Notes: generated from the sequence alone by a model not told the origin. Positions 29,001 to 37,580 are shown, counted from the first letter of the stretch. The stretch: 64,000 nt of DNA from Candidatus Minthosoma equi (GCA_018064885.1 JAGHUI010000017.1:35504-99503); one strand, 5' to 3'. Program-made: numbers and translations.

Positions 29001-30915
29001 TGTGGATTTTATTAGGATCATTCTCCCCGCCAAATTTATAATCGCTCTCCTCATGCGACAGGGCAAAGCAGTTGATCACAGGTTTCGAGCTGCCTGTCAT
29101 GCCATACATACTGCCACGGGTTTCTTCATAACAATCTACCGAACCCATATTCAGGCAGTTGTATATATGACCGTCCTCCAGTTCGCCCACAATGCCACCG
29201 ACACGCTCATCACCCTGTACATATCCACGGTTTATACAGTTGCGGAACTCGTTTACACCAACCATTTCATTATTACCATTCTGCTCAATTGATCGAGCTC
29301 GTCCCACAATGCCTCCACACCAGGCATCAAGACAATGAAGTAATCCGCCGTTGAAGCATCGGTCAAACTTACTTCCATAGGCAGCACCAGATATACCGCC
29401 CATTTCGTCAGGGCAAAGTGCCTTATTAACTTCACCTTTGATTGTCCAAAGTAACATGACCACATTCATAATACAACCAGATATCATTTTGCTACGAAAT
29501 TCTCGCAGATTGATTTGCGACTGTATGTGTTGAGGCATCCCCCTGACTTTCAAAGGAGCGACATTATCTACTTTCATCTGAAGATGCTTCCACACCGCAT
29601 CGTATTCTGATAAGGAGATTAATTTATTCTTCACTGTATTCATGAGCGAAAAGAACGAATCTGTTTTGATCGCATTATAGTTCTCAAACGTTTCTCTACT
29701 TATCTGTGACAATGGTCCTGTATTTATGCAGTTTACAAATCTGCATCGTGTGCATGTGCCTGTGAATCCACCGACATTGTCTGCTTTCTCCGATCCCATT
29801 ACACTTGCCATGTTGACACAATCCTCGAAAATGCATTTTTCAGCCTTACCAACAAACCCACCTACGTATGCGTTGGAGGCTTCAGCAAAGAGACTGGTAT
29901 AATGGTCGGTGTAGCAATCTCTGAATATTGAGTTTTCAGCAATGCCAGCAATGGCTCCGACCCCCGCTCCAATCTTTTGCACCGAACAGCCGACGATTCT
30001 GACACCATCTACCGTACATCCGTCCATGTTATTGACCATGAGGCCAAAGCCAGATCTTACGTATGAAGCCAAATCGCTAAGCCATTGGTCATTGTAACTG
30101 CATTCCTCCAGTGTAATATCTTGGAACGTGCAGTTTGTGGCTCTACCCGCTAACATGGCAGGGTGCCAATCTTCAGCCACATTCGGATGTTTTTTCCAAT
30201 TATGAAGCTTTATACCTTTCACAGTGGCATTTGTCATTGTAGATACAAGCATACTATTAAAATTCTTGATGGAATGCTGAGCTATAGATTCTCTTCCCAA
30301 CGAATCCTCTGCGGTGTAGTAGCCGTCGATAGTGGCTTTGAATTCTAGATCTTTTCTGTTTATATAATCACTCCAGTCACTCGCAACATTTGCCATGTCA
30401 ATGTCTTTAGTGATTTTGATCACGACGTCATGTTTATCATAATTATCTTTGAAAGCACGAAAAAAGTCCTCTGCAGTCGCCACCTCGACGATATTCTTGG
30501 CATCGTCTTTTTCATATTTTCCAGTATAGTGACCCGTAATCTTGAGGGTTGGATTAGAGCCTAAATAAACCACAATGTCCTTGACAAAGAACGCTTGTTG
30601 CTGGCGTTCCACAGGTTTATTGTTTTCGCAATAGACTGCATATTCATCTTTAGGAGCATCACCTATGGGGTCTTTAAAGGCAAAAGCAGACGAGGAATTA
30701 AATATTTCCTTGTTGAGCTTGGAGTCTGTAACAACTGTAAGTCCACCGCTTAACACGCAGTCATACGCTAAGTAATCACCTATTCTGATTATTTGCGTCA
30801 AATCTTTTAAATCCCACTCGCCCGAGTAGGGATTATCTTTGGAGCCGTTGCCATCTCCAGCCCATGCCGCTGTCATGCAGCAGAGCATAATGAGTGAAAG
30901 TAAAATCTTTTTCAT
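26050..30915 (-). CDS. Giant GLUG-repeat beta-helix surface protein
   Basis: 1,621 residues with a signal peptide ('LLSLIMLCCMTAAWAG'). The body carries many GLUG-type repeats ('VGGFVGKAEKCIFEDCVN', 'GGIVGELEDGHIYNCLNMG', 'GGIIGTAVNSKVTNCFSYA') expected to form right-handed beta-helices in three blocks separated by linkers. Such proteins are adhesins or glycan-binding surface proteins. The end, 'GIVIKNGKKYLRK', matches the tail of the DUF4465 protein and is probably a sorting signal. A GC-rich repeat encodes 'SLPLREGWGGSS' just before that tail. A 50-residue peptide gene lies 28 bp upstream in the same direction. Confidence 0.8.
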   Translation of the reverse strand: MKKILLSLIMLCCMTAAWAGDGNGSKDNPYSGEWDLKDLTQIIRIGDYLAYDCVLSGGLTVVTDSKLNKEIFNSSSAFAFKDPIGDAPKDEYAVYCENNKPVERQQQAFFVKDIVVYLGSNPTLKITGHYTGKYEKDDAKNIVEVATAEDFFRAFKDNYDKHDVVIKITKDIDMANVASDWSDYINRKDLEFKATIDGYYTAEDSLGRESIAQHSIKNFNSMLVSTMTNATVKGIKLHNWKKHPNVAEDWHPAMLAGRATNCTFQDITLEECSYNDQWLSDLASYVRSGFGLMVNNMDGCTVDGVRIVGCSVQKIGAGVGAIAGIAENSIFRDCYTDHYTSLFAEASNAYVGGFVGKAEKCIFEDCVNMASVMGSEKADNVGGFTGTCTRCRFVNCINTGPLSQISRETFENYNAIKTDSFFSLMNTVKNKLISLSEYDAVWKHLQMKVDNVAPLKVRGMPQHIQSQINLREFRSKMISGCIMNVVMLLWTIKGEVNKALCPDEMGGISGAAYGSKFDRCFNGGLLHCLDAWCGGIVGRARSIEQNGNNEMVGVNEFRNCINRGYVQGDERVGGIVGELEDGHIYNCLNMGSVDCYEETRGSMYGMTGSSKPVINCFALSHEESDYKFGGENDPNKIHNVSLLDIKSGRVAYELNRLSDSNYFGQSIGTDPCPIFNGEIVTPASIRDDVNIIYEVDSLADFLYAMFDQYAEIKLNNDIDFANSWVTLYRQTFPFRGKIDGAFHSIKNLKVKIDGSEDDNNIYHWYENLYRGTRDYYALIGAAEGATFKNLKIEDFDMALPERDAILVGLSKNNTYQNVRLAGKSSIVAPVWAGGLVYESRKDRFVDCTIGKDCKIGSSNITILDYDGDAAGMASQAYGSTFIHCVNNGEIYSRTDGAGGIVCDAFDGCVFERCVNNGKVHHSSKILHTDDEVGGIAATATDCTFIQCVNNGHLVCNDEYGGGIVGEGINVKIDNCLNASQNLEFSENTCGGIIGTAVNSKVTNCFSYADYALIGKNDGMDEASGNNYQLTVKTVCNSPYVMGVTPKMAAAGYVTYWLNNNSAENLKTQPWTQNINQRDYLQVDPHPVLDMHEPVNIEDITGFTYISSADDLKNFAKRVNEGKDDAQFACAVLISDIDLKGEEWTPIGNDKHRFRGLFDGQGHTISGLNCSVDDVQEGAGLFGVVDALTSIENVIVGERSIVKHSKNSGAGSAGIVGMVKSDDKLWGDVHIRNCGNYATVSAWTDAGGILGTVMNNMDHSTIMESKVKVYVERCFNMGTIDGQDSGLLCGYMQNRGVVSDCWSGGKLLCTKVLTVPYRGAKEELGKQKFFVGYDESLDIKNCYAINPTDSVQREKMDKRQNGVTNVSEDDATQGNLIFQLNGNTNDATKQLVWEQNLGADAHPLFGNKGIYHSRDINNEYGTVCLPYTLYSNDNIKYYKFSNVVNDEDEITLQFQYTDKVKPGTPTIFRSKTMGVCTFIDELDKYEGTYDKYDFNLSIEVRGNDWKMHSHPFEKVFEGEEAKTVYYVYNNEIRNAKKTTVAPYRAYFRGPDIMELTGNQAQTRVRIVIEDEDGTTSIIAPSEWNSLPLREGWGGSSYSLMGTEVNDSYRGIVIKNGKKYLRK
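26131..26180. repeat. GC-rich palindromic repeat inside the GLUG protein gene
   Basis: On the minus strand CATCCGAATGGAACTCCC, CCCTCTACGGGAGGG and GGGTCTTCC follow the same order as in the intergenic copy at 53405-53461. It adds about 16 in-frame codons between the last domain and the C-terminal tail. Confidence 0.65.
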
Positions 30916-30943
30916 ATCTTCAATTTATTACTTGTTATTGCTA

Positions 30944-31096
30944 TTAGTCCGCATAGCCCTCTTCTAGTTGTTTCATGAGTTCAAGCTCGAGGTCTATCGA
31001 CTGTGCGTTCCAATCTGGACTTGCAGCAATAACCTGCTGCTCTTCAATCTCTACAACCGTGATTTCTGGTTGCTGGTAATTTTTCTTAGTTTTCAT
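30944..31096 (-). CDS. Small 50-residue peptide upstream of the GLUG protein
   Basis: ATG at 31096, TAA at 30944-30946. The product starts 'MKTKKNYQQPEITVVEIEEQ' and ends 'EEGYAD'. It has no signal peptide or membrane helix and is acidic apart from its basic start. Short proteins of the form MK-K-Y-P-I-V are common in Prevotella and Bacteroides and often precede large secreted proteins. Their role is unknown; a peptide precursor or a regulatory leader is possible. A TAAATTTG box lies 43 bp upstream, and the GLUG gene begins 28 bp downstream, so the two are likely co-transcribed. Confidence 0.6.
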   Translation of the reverse strand: MKTKKNYQQPEITVVEIEEQQVIAASPDWNAQSIDLELELMKQLEEGYAD

Positions 31097-31138
31097 ACTT
31101 TTATGTTATTGTAATAAGTATTTTTCAATAATACGGTA

Positions 31139-31146
31139 CAAATTTA
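31139..31146 (-). promoter_or_regulatory. Probable -7 box for the peptide-GLUG operon
   Basis: TAAATTTG on the minus strand, 43 bp before the peptide start; no clear -33 element. Confidence 0.45.
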
Positions 31147-31430
31147 AGCATTATAATTCATAATCGTTGTACAGAACGTGGAAAAGTTATAAATAATGGA
31201 TGAAAAATTACTCAAAAGGATTATGCTCTTCGAAAAAACACCTACAGCGGTCTCCTAAACTGACGATAATTTCCGATAATTGGCTCGCCCGCCTTCGGGT
31301 TCTCGACAATCTCACGCAGATTTCACAGATGGCGCAGATTTTGTTCCTTTCATTTGGTGTGCTTTTCAACACGCATACACTCGTATTTGCTTCGTGCTTT
31401 TACCCGTATAGCCAACATGTAAATGCCCGT

Positions 31431-31555
31431 AATAAAAACGAGACAAAAGCTTGGACTCATGCGACAAAGCTTTTGTCTCGTTGGACAAAGCTTTTGATTC
31501 ATTAGCCAAAAGCTTTGTCTTGTTTGTATGGATTTATTCCTGTTTCTTTGAAATG
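31431..31555 (-). ncRNA. Candidate small RNA with two near-identical hairpins
   Basis: A promoter-like CTTG-N20-TATCTTTG (31592-31561) is followed by hairpin 1 (31519-31507 with 31496-31484, 13 bp) and hairpin 2 (31480-31467 with 31452-31439, 14 bp), then TTTTTATT. The second hairpin is a good terminator for both this RNA and the protease gene ending at 31637. Every arm contains AAGCTT and can cross-pair. The remaining gene-free DNA (31147-31430) shows nothing recognisable. Confidence 0.45.
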
Positions 31556-31636
31556 TTATGCAAAGATACGAAAAATAAACGGTTTTGTCAAGTTTTTTCC
31601 GAAAAAACAAGTGATGGAAGATTGGTCGAACTCACG

Positions 31637-34147
31637 TTATTTATACATTACCTTTTTGCCGTCTATGATATTGATGCCACGCTGTGGCTTGGACAGACGC
31701 TGACCTTGCAGATTGTAGATGGTGCGAGGCTGGGCTGGGGTGTTCTGTATGTCAGCGATGGATACTGGAGAGCCAAGCTGTACCTCCTTAGGTTCGCTCC
31801 ATTCGGTGACACCATAAAGAGTGGTCGCTTTCACTCGGTAGCTGTAGTGACCATTGGCACGCAAATCTGTGACGCATCCAGAGGTTGCTTCGGTAGGTCC
31901 GTAGGTCGCCACATTGCTGACAGGTGAAGGCATGAGTGCCTGTGCTGAGAGATAAATGATGTTTGCGTAGTTCCGCAAAATACTAAAAGTCAAGTAATAA
32001 TTAAAGTCTATATTCTCCAATGTTAGTTGATGGATATTGCCGTCCAGTTCTATTTTTTCGCTTCTAACCACTGATGGCGTTTCATCCATCACCATGACAT
32101 CCAATGTAGCTGTGCTTGTTTTGTCTTCTGTAACACCACCCACTTCGACTGTCAACTTTCCGTCGCATGGTGCGAAGTTATAAGGTGTATAAATACTGCC
32201 GAAAAAGTCAGCATTTCCTATCCTTATGGACTGTGGTGCTACATAAGCGCTGACTCCAGACCAATCTTCCATGCCAAAGTATTCTTCAAGATTGCCGCTG
32301 ATGTCTTCCGTGCCATTCTCTGTCGCCGAAGCAAAAGGTTCCATCTTTGTGAAGTCAAGCTCAAACAACGTTGTCTGTATAGGGTCATATTCTGGAGATG
32401 GTACCAAGTCAGTAACCTCTAACGTATAGCTTAGGGCATAGTCCACCTCGTTCCAACTTGCAAAGAAGCTGGTAGAATCCACGTCTGCGGGTTCTTCCAA
32501 TACAGGAATGTCCGTTAGGTTTTTACTTCCGAAATGGAAACTGATGCCTCCATTCTCTTCCGTGATATCCTCGATAGGCGTATTCATCAGTTTTTCACCA
32601 TCAGAATTAGGATTGCTCAGTTGTGCTTTTGGCTCGCTTATGTTTGTCAGAGAAGTGTTGCCAGTAGTGCCTGGATAAAGATCGCCAGCAAGTATCTCCT
32701 CGCCCACATTCCCTTGGAAATTGAATATATTGTTGGCAGGGATGATGGTCATACCTTGACGATTTGCGTTTGCGTTGACTATTTTGTCGCTCCAATTCTG
32801 TTCATCATAATCTACATGCACCACCAGCATTCCGTGTCCGTATGCACCGCTGTCCCATGCATGATACGTGTCGCTATTGTGCGTCTGCTGATGGTTTTCA
32901 AGCAGATAATACTCGTCTCGATTCGCTTTGTTGTATATGATATACGCTTCTGGAGCTTCTGTAATAGGTCGCATGTTCTCGATGCGTGTATCTTCTGTCA
33001 GTTCCACAGGTTCCAGCCATCCGCAGAACATTCGCTCGTAGCTGGTGTAGGCACAAGGTACATACCCATCATGATTGTAGTTGCCATAGTCCATCAGACT
33101 CCATACACCCATGCCAACGCCCTTGTGTTCTGGAGTTGTGTCGTAGAAGTCGGGCAAGCCTAAGCAGTGAGAAAATTCATGTGCTGGAGTACCAATGCCG
33201 CAAATATTGTTACCTTCAGAACCTCTAAGCTCTGATGCACATGCGTAAGTGTCCACTGTCACGCCGTCAAGCGAGATAGGACCATTGCCGTCATTAAAAT
33301 ATTCTTGTAAAGAGTGAAGGACTGATTTATGCGGCCAAATGGTATAGTCTGGTGCATCATAAGTCTCGGCGTAGCCAGCATAGATGACAAATACCTGATC
33401 AACGTTTCCGTCGCCTGTCCAGTCGTATTTCGAGAAATCTGTGCCTGCCTCATGAGCCATGAGTACGGCTTCCGTAATGAGTTCAGCAGAATGCTTATCA
33501 TTGCCATTTTCATCATTTTCCCCATAATACTTTATAGATTTAGATGTTGTGAATGGTCCCACGACATCAAAGTCAATCTTCAACCGTCCATAACTTTGGT
33601 CATAGAAGTAGTCGGAGAGTGAGCCGATGCTTCCGTACAGGTTGTAGTCCTTCTGGTTCATCATGTCATCGAACTCTTCCCTTGTGTGGCTCATCCTTGC
33701 ATCAGGATAATCTACAAGGATAATAAGTCCGCGTTTCTTGCCTAAGAATTGCTCTGGCGCTTTGCGTCTTGCTTGAGCACGAGCGGCATTTATTTTATTG
33801 CTTTGCAGCATTAGTTGCATTGCCGATTCTGGCATCTTGACTGGCTGCAACTGGCTGATTATGTGCAGTTCCTCTGCACTGCGCATAGATGGATCGTGCG
33901 CTATCATATCGGTAGCAACAAATCTGTCGTTCAGCATGTTGGCATAGACGTATGCTCCCGACTCGTTCTTCACGAGTGGCAGTCCATCGGAAGTGGCATG
34001 ATAGTGGAAATACTCGTCGCCAATGAGTTGCACCATCAATGTGGTTCCATCAGGCTGTTGCACAGCACGAAGTCCTGGTTTGGCAGGAATGGCGAATGTG
34101 GCAACAGCGCACATCGTAATGATAAAAAGAAGTGTTAATCGTTTCAT
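31637..34147 (-). CDS. M6-family secreted metalloprotease
   Basis: 836 residues with a signal peptide ('LLFIITMCAVATFA'). An M6 peptidase domain (about 140-440) contains the zinc motif HEFSHCLGLPDFYD and the sequence 'GKKRGLIILVDYPD' at its start. Related to immune inhibitor A, these enzymes cleave extracellular proteins. Beta domains follow (about 540-780), including a fibronectin-III-like segment, and the end 'YNLQGQRLSKPQRGINI' plus 'DGKKVMYK' is a type A sorting-like tail. It is downstream of Vsr by 77 bp. Secretion through a type IX-like route is inferred from the tail; no secretion genes are in the window. Confidence 0.88.
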   Translation of the reverse strand: MKRLTLLFIITMCAVATFAIPAKPGLRAVQQPDGTTLMVQLIGDEYFHYHATSDGLPLVKNESGAYVYANMLNDRFVATDMIAHDPSMRSAEELHIISQLQPVKMPESAMQLMLQSNKINAARAQARRKAPEQFLGKKRGLIILVDYPDARMSHTREEFDDMMNQKDYNLYGSIGSLSDYFYDQSYGRLKIDFDVVGPFTTSKSIKYYGENDENGNDKHSAELITEAVLMAHEAGTDFSKYDWTGDGNVDQVFVIYAGYAETYDAPDYTIWPHKSVLHSLQEYFNDGNGPISLDGVTVDTYACASELRGSEGNNICGIGTPAHEFSHCLGLPDFYDTTPEHKGVGMGVWSLMDYGNYNHDGYVPCAYTSYERMFCGWLEPVELTEDTRIENMRPITEAPEAYIIYNKANRDEYYLLENHQQTHNSDTYHAWDSGAYGHGMLVVHVDYDEQNWSDKIVNANANRQGMTIIPANNIFNFQGNVGEEILAGDLYPGTTGNTSLTNISEPKAQLSNPNSDGEKLMNTPIEDITEENGGISFHFGSKNLTDIPVLEEPADVDSTSFFASWNEVDYALSYTLEVTDLVPSPEYDPIQTTLFELDFTKMEPFASATENGTEDISGNLEEYFGMEDWSGVSAYVAPQSIRIGNADFFGSIYTPYNFAPCDGKLTVEVGGVTEDKTSTATLDVMVMDETPSVVRSEKIELDGNIHQLTLENIDFNYYLTFSILRNYANIIYLSAQALMPSPVSNVATYGPTEATSGCVTDLRANGHYSYRVKATTLYGVTEWSEPKEVQLGSPVSIADIQNTPAQPRTIYNLQGQRLSKPQRGINIIDGKKVMYK

Positions 34148-34224
34148 GTTTTATTTATTAAGTAATTGTTCAAATTAATTTTATAATCACAAATGACCAC
34201 ATTATTAAAAGGCAGCGTGTGCTG

Positions 34225-34725
34225 TCATATTGGTGGTTCTGCAGCCATGCTGCTTTCTTCTTCGTAGTCAAGGTCGTAGTTCGTGATTTTTGCCCCATGA
34301 TTCTGGAGCATGATGTGATTGAGAGTCATCAGCAGGCTTTGGAGTGTTGCTTCTTTATTGCTTGACTTTAGCTCACATTCCCAGATGGTTATGCAATGCC
34401 ATCCCATGTCGGCAAGCTTGTGCTGCACTTCAAGGTCGCGCTCTTGATTTCTCTGGATTTTTGGCACCCAGTAGTCTTGGTTTGAATGAGGGATCCTGTA
34501 GTATTTGCAGCCTTCATGTCCATGCCAGAAACAGCCGTTGATGAAGATGCAGGTGCGGTATTTCCTAAGGACAACATCGGGTTTTCCAGGCAGTCGGGGG
34601 TGGTTTAGACGGTATCTGTAGCCATGCCTCCACAACCATTTACGCACAATGATTTCTGGTTTTGTATCCTTGGCGTGGATGGCTGCCATGTTGTTGTGGC
34701 GCTGATCGGGAGTAAGGCTGTCCAT
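34225..34725 (-). CDS. vsr: Very short patch repair endonuclease Vsr
   Basis: 166 residues, close to the usual size. Family marks are 'DSLTPDQRHNNMAAIHAKDT' at the start, the catalytic Asp in 'LPGKPDVVL', 'CIFINGCFWHGHEGC' with zinc-binding Cys/His, and 'GWHCITIWECEL'. Vsr nicks DNA 5' of a T:G mismatch made when 5-methylcytosine deaminates, and normally partners a Dcm-type methyltransferase. No methyltransferase gene is visible in the window. It lies 13 bp after the GH74-like gene. Confidence 0.93.
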   Translation of the reverse strand: MDSLTPDQRHNNMAAIHAKDTKPEIIVRKWLWRHGYRYRLNHPRLPGKPDVVLRKYRTCIFINGCFWHGHEGCKYYRIPHSNQDYWVPKIQRNQERDLEVQHKLADMGWHCITIWECELKSSNKEATLQSLLMTLNHIMLQNHGAKITNYDLDYEEESSMAAEPPI

Positions 34726-34738
34726 AGGGAATTAGGAA

Positions 34739-36943
34739 TTAGAAATGGGGAGATCCTGTTATCAAACCGCGTCCGTGTGTGCCAATATACACTCGTCCGT
34801 ATTCCTGCATGTCGCCAGCGATATGGAGAACATGGCCGTATTGGTGGTCATCGTCGTTGATGCGAATCCATGTCTTGGCAGAGTCGTCGGAACGGAAGAA
34901 CCCATATTCACCGTTCACAATACCAATAAGATAGAGTGAAGGATAGTCGTTCGTGATGCCTTTGCCAAAGCCGAAAGCGTTTATTGTGCGCACCTGACTG
35001 AACTGTTCTGGACGAATGGTGTCTGATGATTGTGAATTGTTATTTGCAGCAATGTGATAAAGACCATCGTAGGCTGCTATCCAAAGGTCGCCTTCATGAT
35101 CTGGAACTGGATATACTCTGTCTTGACCGCCTCGATGGTCGCCTCTGTATGACTGCTGCATCTGTCGCCCGAATCGTTGTCCTTGGCCTCCGTCCAGAAG
35201 CAAGGTGTCGCATGCGAATGTCTTTCCTCCATCGGTACTGGTATAAAGATGTCGTCCAACAATGTCAAGGGCATAGAATTTCTGGTCGTTTTGCTTGTCG
35301 GCAACGGTTCGAATGTTGCGTGGCAAACCTTGACATTCAGTCCATGTGATGCCTTTATCTGTAGTGTAATAAGCTGATTTATTGTTTGGTGTCCATATCC
35401 AGCTTGTTCCCATTGCAGATACGGCTATGTGTCCATGAAGCGCTCCTTCCTGAGGAACGGACTGGCACATCTGCCATTTGTGTCCGCCATCTTCCGACCA
35501 GCTGATTGCCAGCTGATCTTTTCTGCCATGGAACACTTCGCCCACTCGGACGCACATTTCTGGTTTGAGCCATGCTCCTGTGATGCCATCGGTATTTGCA
35601 AAGTGAGGATAGTCGTTGCTCCCATCTGGCACTTTCGTGATGTCGTCGTATGTGAAACTGCCGTAATCGCCAATGCCCACCATAACCTTTGCACCAGAAG
35701 GAGGACAGTAGATTTCAAGCGGCACAGTTTCTTCTATTCCATTGGAAATGAGACTCCAGCGAATGATGCCTCCATCTTTTTCGCAATCAGAAAGGTTGAA
35801 GGTCTCCCATCCTCCGAAACCGCTTGTTATCATGGCATGTTCTGGATTAAAAGGATCTATCTCTACATCGAACATCCAATGCAGCGGCGCCATTTCTGTG
35901 TATGGAGCCAGTGTGCAGTCGTACTCGTAGCCATGAAGGAAGATTGGAATCCAATGCTTGCCGCCGTCAGTTGTGCGAAACAGTTCTTCATCGCCAAAAC
36001 CATGTTTGCCCCACAAAGCGTGTGTGCTAGCAATGATGTGCTTTGGGTTTTGTTCGTCAACGGAAACGGCTGCATATCCGAATCCTAATTTCTCTGCGCC
36101 TTTAGGCTTGAATGGAGTGATGTCGCTCCATTTGCCTGATTTTATGTTATATGAGAAGAGTGCGCCATTGTTCATTCTGGATGGTCCCGGTGCGTCAGCA
36201 TAGGTAATAAAAAGCTGTGCATCAGAGGACTTGACCATGTGGGTAATTAAAAGTCCAAGTGGCTGTCCTTGAACTGATTGCCATGTGAGTCCTTCATCTT
36301 TACTGCAATACAATTGATCGGATGCGGCAACATAGATAATTCCTTTGTCGAATGCCAATGTTATGATGCTCTTGGCAGGCATGGATTCTATGCGGCTCCA
36401 GTTCTTTCCATTGTCGGTGGTGCGCCAGAGTCCGCTGTGGCGTGTGCCCATGTAGGCTATGCTGGAATTGTCGGGAGAGAACATAAGGCGCTCACCATTG
36501 CCTCTGCCATCTTCGTTTCCACCCATGCCAAAAGGTACATCGGTGCGTCTCATGGTGTTGCATCCATCATCAGAAACAAGTATGGCGCCATTGCTTCGTG
36601 AGCTTGTTCCACAGGCTAACATGACATGCTGCGGATTGTTAGGATCAATGGCAATGCTCTCAACGCCCTGCAGATTTGTTTCGCTTTCTGGAAGCCAATC
36701 AAGTAACTGGTGCCAGCTCTTGTCTGCCTCGTTCCATTTGTATACTCCGCCCATGTCGGTACGGCAATACCTCACATCTTTTGCTTTTGGATGCATAATG
36801 ATGCCTGGCACAAAACCTCCGCCTCTAATAGGCACGCTTTCCCATTGGTATTTTTCTGTCAGATTGTGTGAAACGAGTGATTGAGCACTAACATTTAGAT
36901 TGATTAACAGTGATGTGCAAATAATTAGGATATTTTTTCTCAT
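34739..36943 (-). CDS. GH74-like exported xyloglucanase/BNR-repeat protein
   Basis: 734 residues from the ATG at 36943 (an upstream TTG at 36967 would overlap the previous gene's stop). After the signal peptide ('LLINLNVSAQ') the sequence has GH74 marks: 'YQWESVPIRGGGFVPGI', 'YCRTDMGGVYKWNE' (a usual place for a catalytic Asp), 'NGERLMFSPD' and 'GTRHSGLWRTTDNGKNW', with repeated Ser/Thr-x-Asp-x-Gly BNR turns that make two beta-propellers. GH74 enzymes cut xyloglucan backbones. The gene is not in a SusCD locus, so the enzyme probably works alone at the surface. Confidence 0.8.
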   Translation of the reverse strand: MRKNILIICTSLLINLNVSAQSLVSHNLTEKYQWESVPIRGGGFVPGIIMHPKAKDVRYCRTDMGGVYKWNEADKSWHQLLDWLPESETNLQGVESIAIDPNNPQHVMLACGTSSRSNGAILVSDDGCNTMRRTDVPFGMGGNEDGRGNGERLMFSPDNSSIAYMGTRHSGLWRTTDNGKNWSRIESMPAKSIITLAFDKGIIYVAASDQLYCSKDEGLTWQSVQGQPLGLLITHMVKSSDAQLFITYADAPGPSRMNNGALFSYNIKSGKWSDITPFKPKGAEKLGFGYAAVSVDEQNPKHIIASTHALWGKHGFGDEELFRTTDGGKHWIPIFLHGYEYDCTLAPYTEMAPLHWMFDVEIDPFNPEHAMITSGFGGWETFNLSDCEKDGGIIRWSLISNGIEETVPLEIYCPPSGAKVMVGIGDYGSFTYDDITKVPDGSNDYPHFANTDGITGAWLKPEMCVRVGEVFHGRKDQLAISWSEDGGHKWQMCQSVPQEGALHGHIAVSAMGTSWIWTPNNKSAYYTTDKGITWTECQGLPRNIRTVADKQNDQKFYALDIVGRHLYTSTDGGKTFACDTLLLDGGQGQRFGRQMQQSYRGDHRGGQDRVYPVPDHEGDLWIAAYDGLYHIAANNNSQSSDTIRPEQFSQVRTINAFGFGKGITNDYPSLYLIGIVNGEYGFFRSDDSAKTWIRINDDDHQYGHVLHIAGDMQEYGRVYIGTHGRGLITGSPHF

Positions 36944-36956
36944 GTAAATTAGGGGA

Positions 36957-37430
36957 TTATATTTCAATGAGTTTCACGATCTTCTCCAACCATTCCTTGT
37001 CGGTATCGTCGAATGTGGCAAGGTCGGCGCTGTCAATATCGAGCACGCCAACGACTTCGCCATTTTGGATGATTGGCACAACGATTTCGCTGCGTGATGC
37101 TGATGAACAGGCAATGTGACCAGGAAACTGATCAACATCGGGAACAACCTGAGTTTGCTCCTCTTGCCATGCTGTACCGCATACGCCTCGTCCTTTCTTG
37201 ATTCGGGTACATGCCAGCGGACCTTGGAATGGACCAAGAACAAGCTGGTTGTCAATAACTCTGTAGAATCCTGTCCACCAGAAACCAAAGGTTTCGTGAA
37301 TCATGGATGCCACGTTTGCCATGTTTGCAATGGCATCAGATTCTTCTTCCACAACACATTTGATTTGTGGATATAGGGTAGCATATTTCTCTGCTTTGCT
37401 ACCTTCACATATAGCTAAACTTTCTGACAT
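36957..37430 (-). CDS. msrC: Free methionine-(R)-sulfoxide reductase (GAF domain)
   Basis: 157 residues from the ATG at 37430, preferred because the upstream extension is coded by a low-complexity repeat. A single GAF domain carries Cys74, Cys84 and Cys108 ('ACTRIKKGRGVC', 'GHIACSSASRSEI'), exactly the spacing of the E. coli enzyme's Cys84/94/118. It reduces free Met-R-sulfoxide in the cytoplasm using thioredoxin. The HD-MsrA fusion lies immediately upstream, so the two genes cover free and protein-bound methionine sulfoxide. Confidence 0.9.
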   Translation of the reverse strand: MSESLAICEGSKAEKYATLYPQIKCVVEEESDAIANMANVASMIHETFGFWWTGFYRVIDNQLVLGPFQGPLACTRIKKGRGVCGTAWQEEQTQVVPDVDQFPGHIACSSASRSEIVVPIIQNGEVVGVLDIDSADLATFDDTDKEWLEKIVKLIEI

Positions 37431-37436
37431 TTTCAG

Positions 37437-37475
37437 TTTTTCGTTTTCGTTTTCGTTATCGTTTTTATTTTTCCC
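37437..37475. repeat. GTTTTCG-type repeat upstream of fRMsr
   Basis: Repeats of TTTTCGT and TTATCGT just before the ATG at 37430, of the same kind as at 8041-8078; a short copy lies at 37566-37580 after the HD-MsrA stop. Confidence 0.5.
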
Positions 37476-37580
37476 ACCGTCAACGTCCCTCAAAACTGAA
37501 CGAGCATCAAATATTTTTTTAAATTATATTTTGACGTTCATCTTAAAGAAATATGTTGACGGCAAAGTTTTCGTTATCGT

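Noticed and set aside
31350..31610. 86-codon minus-strand open frame
   Set aside because: Its repeated 'QKLC' residues come from the hairpin repeats; the DNA is better explained as RNA structure or terminator.
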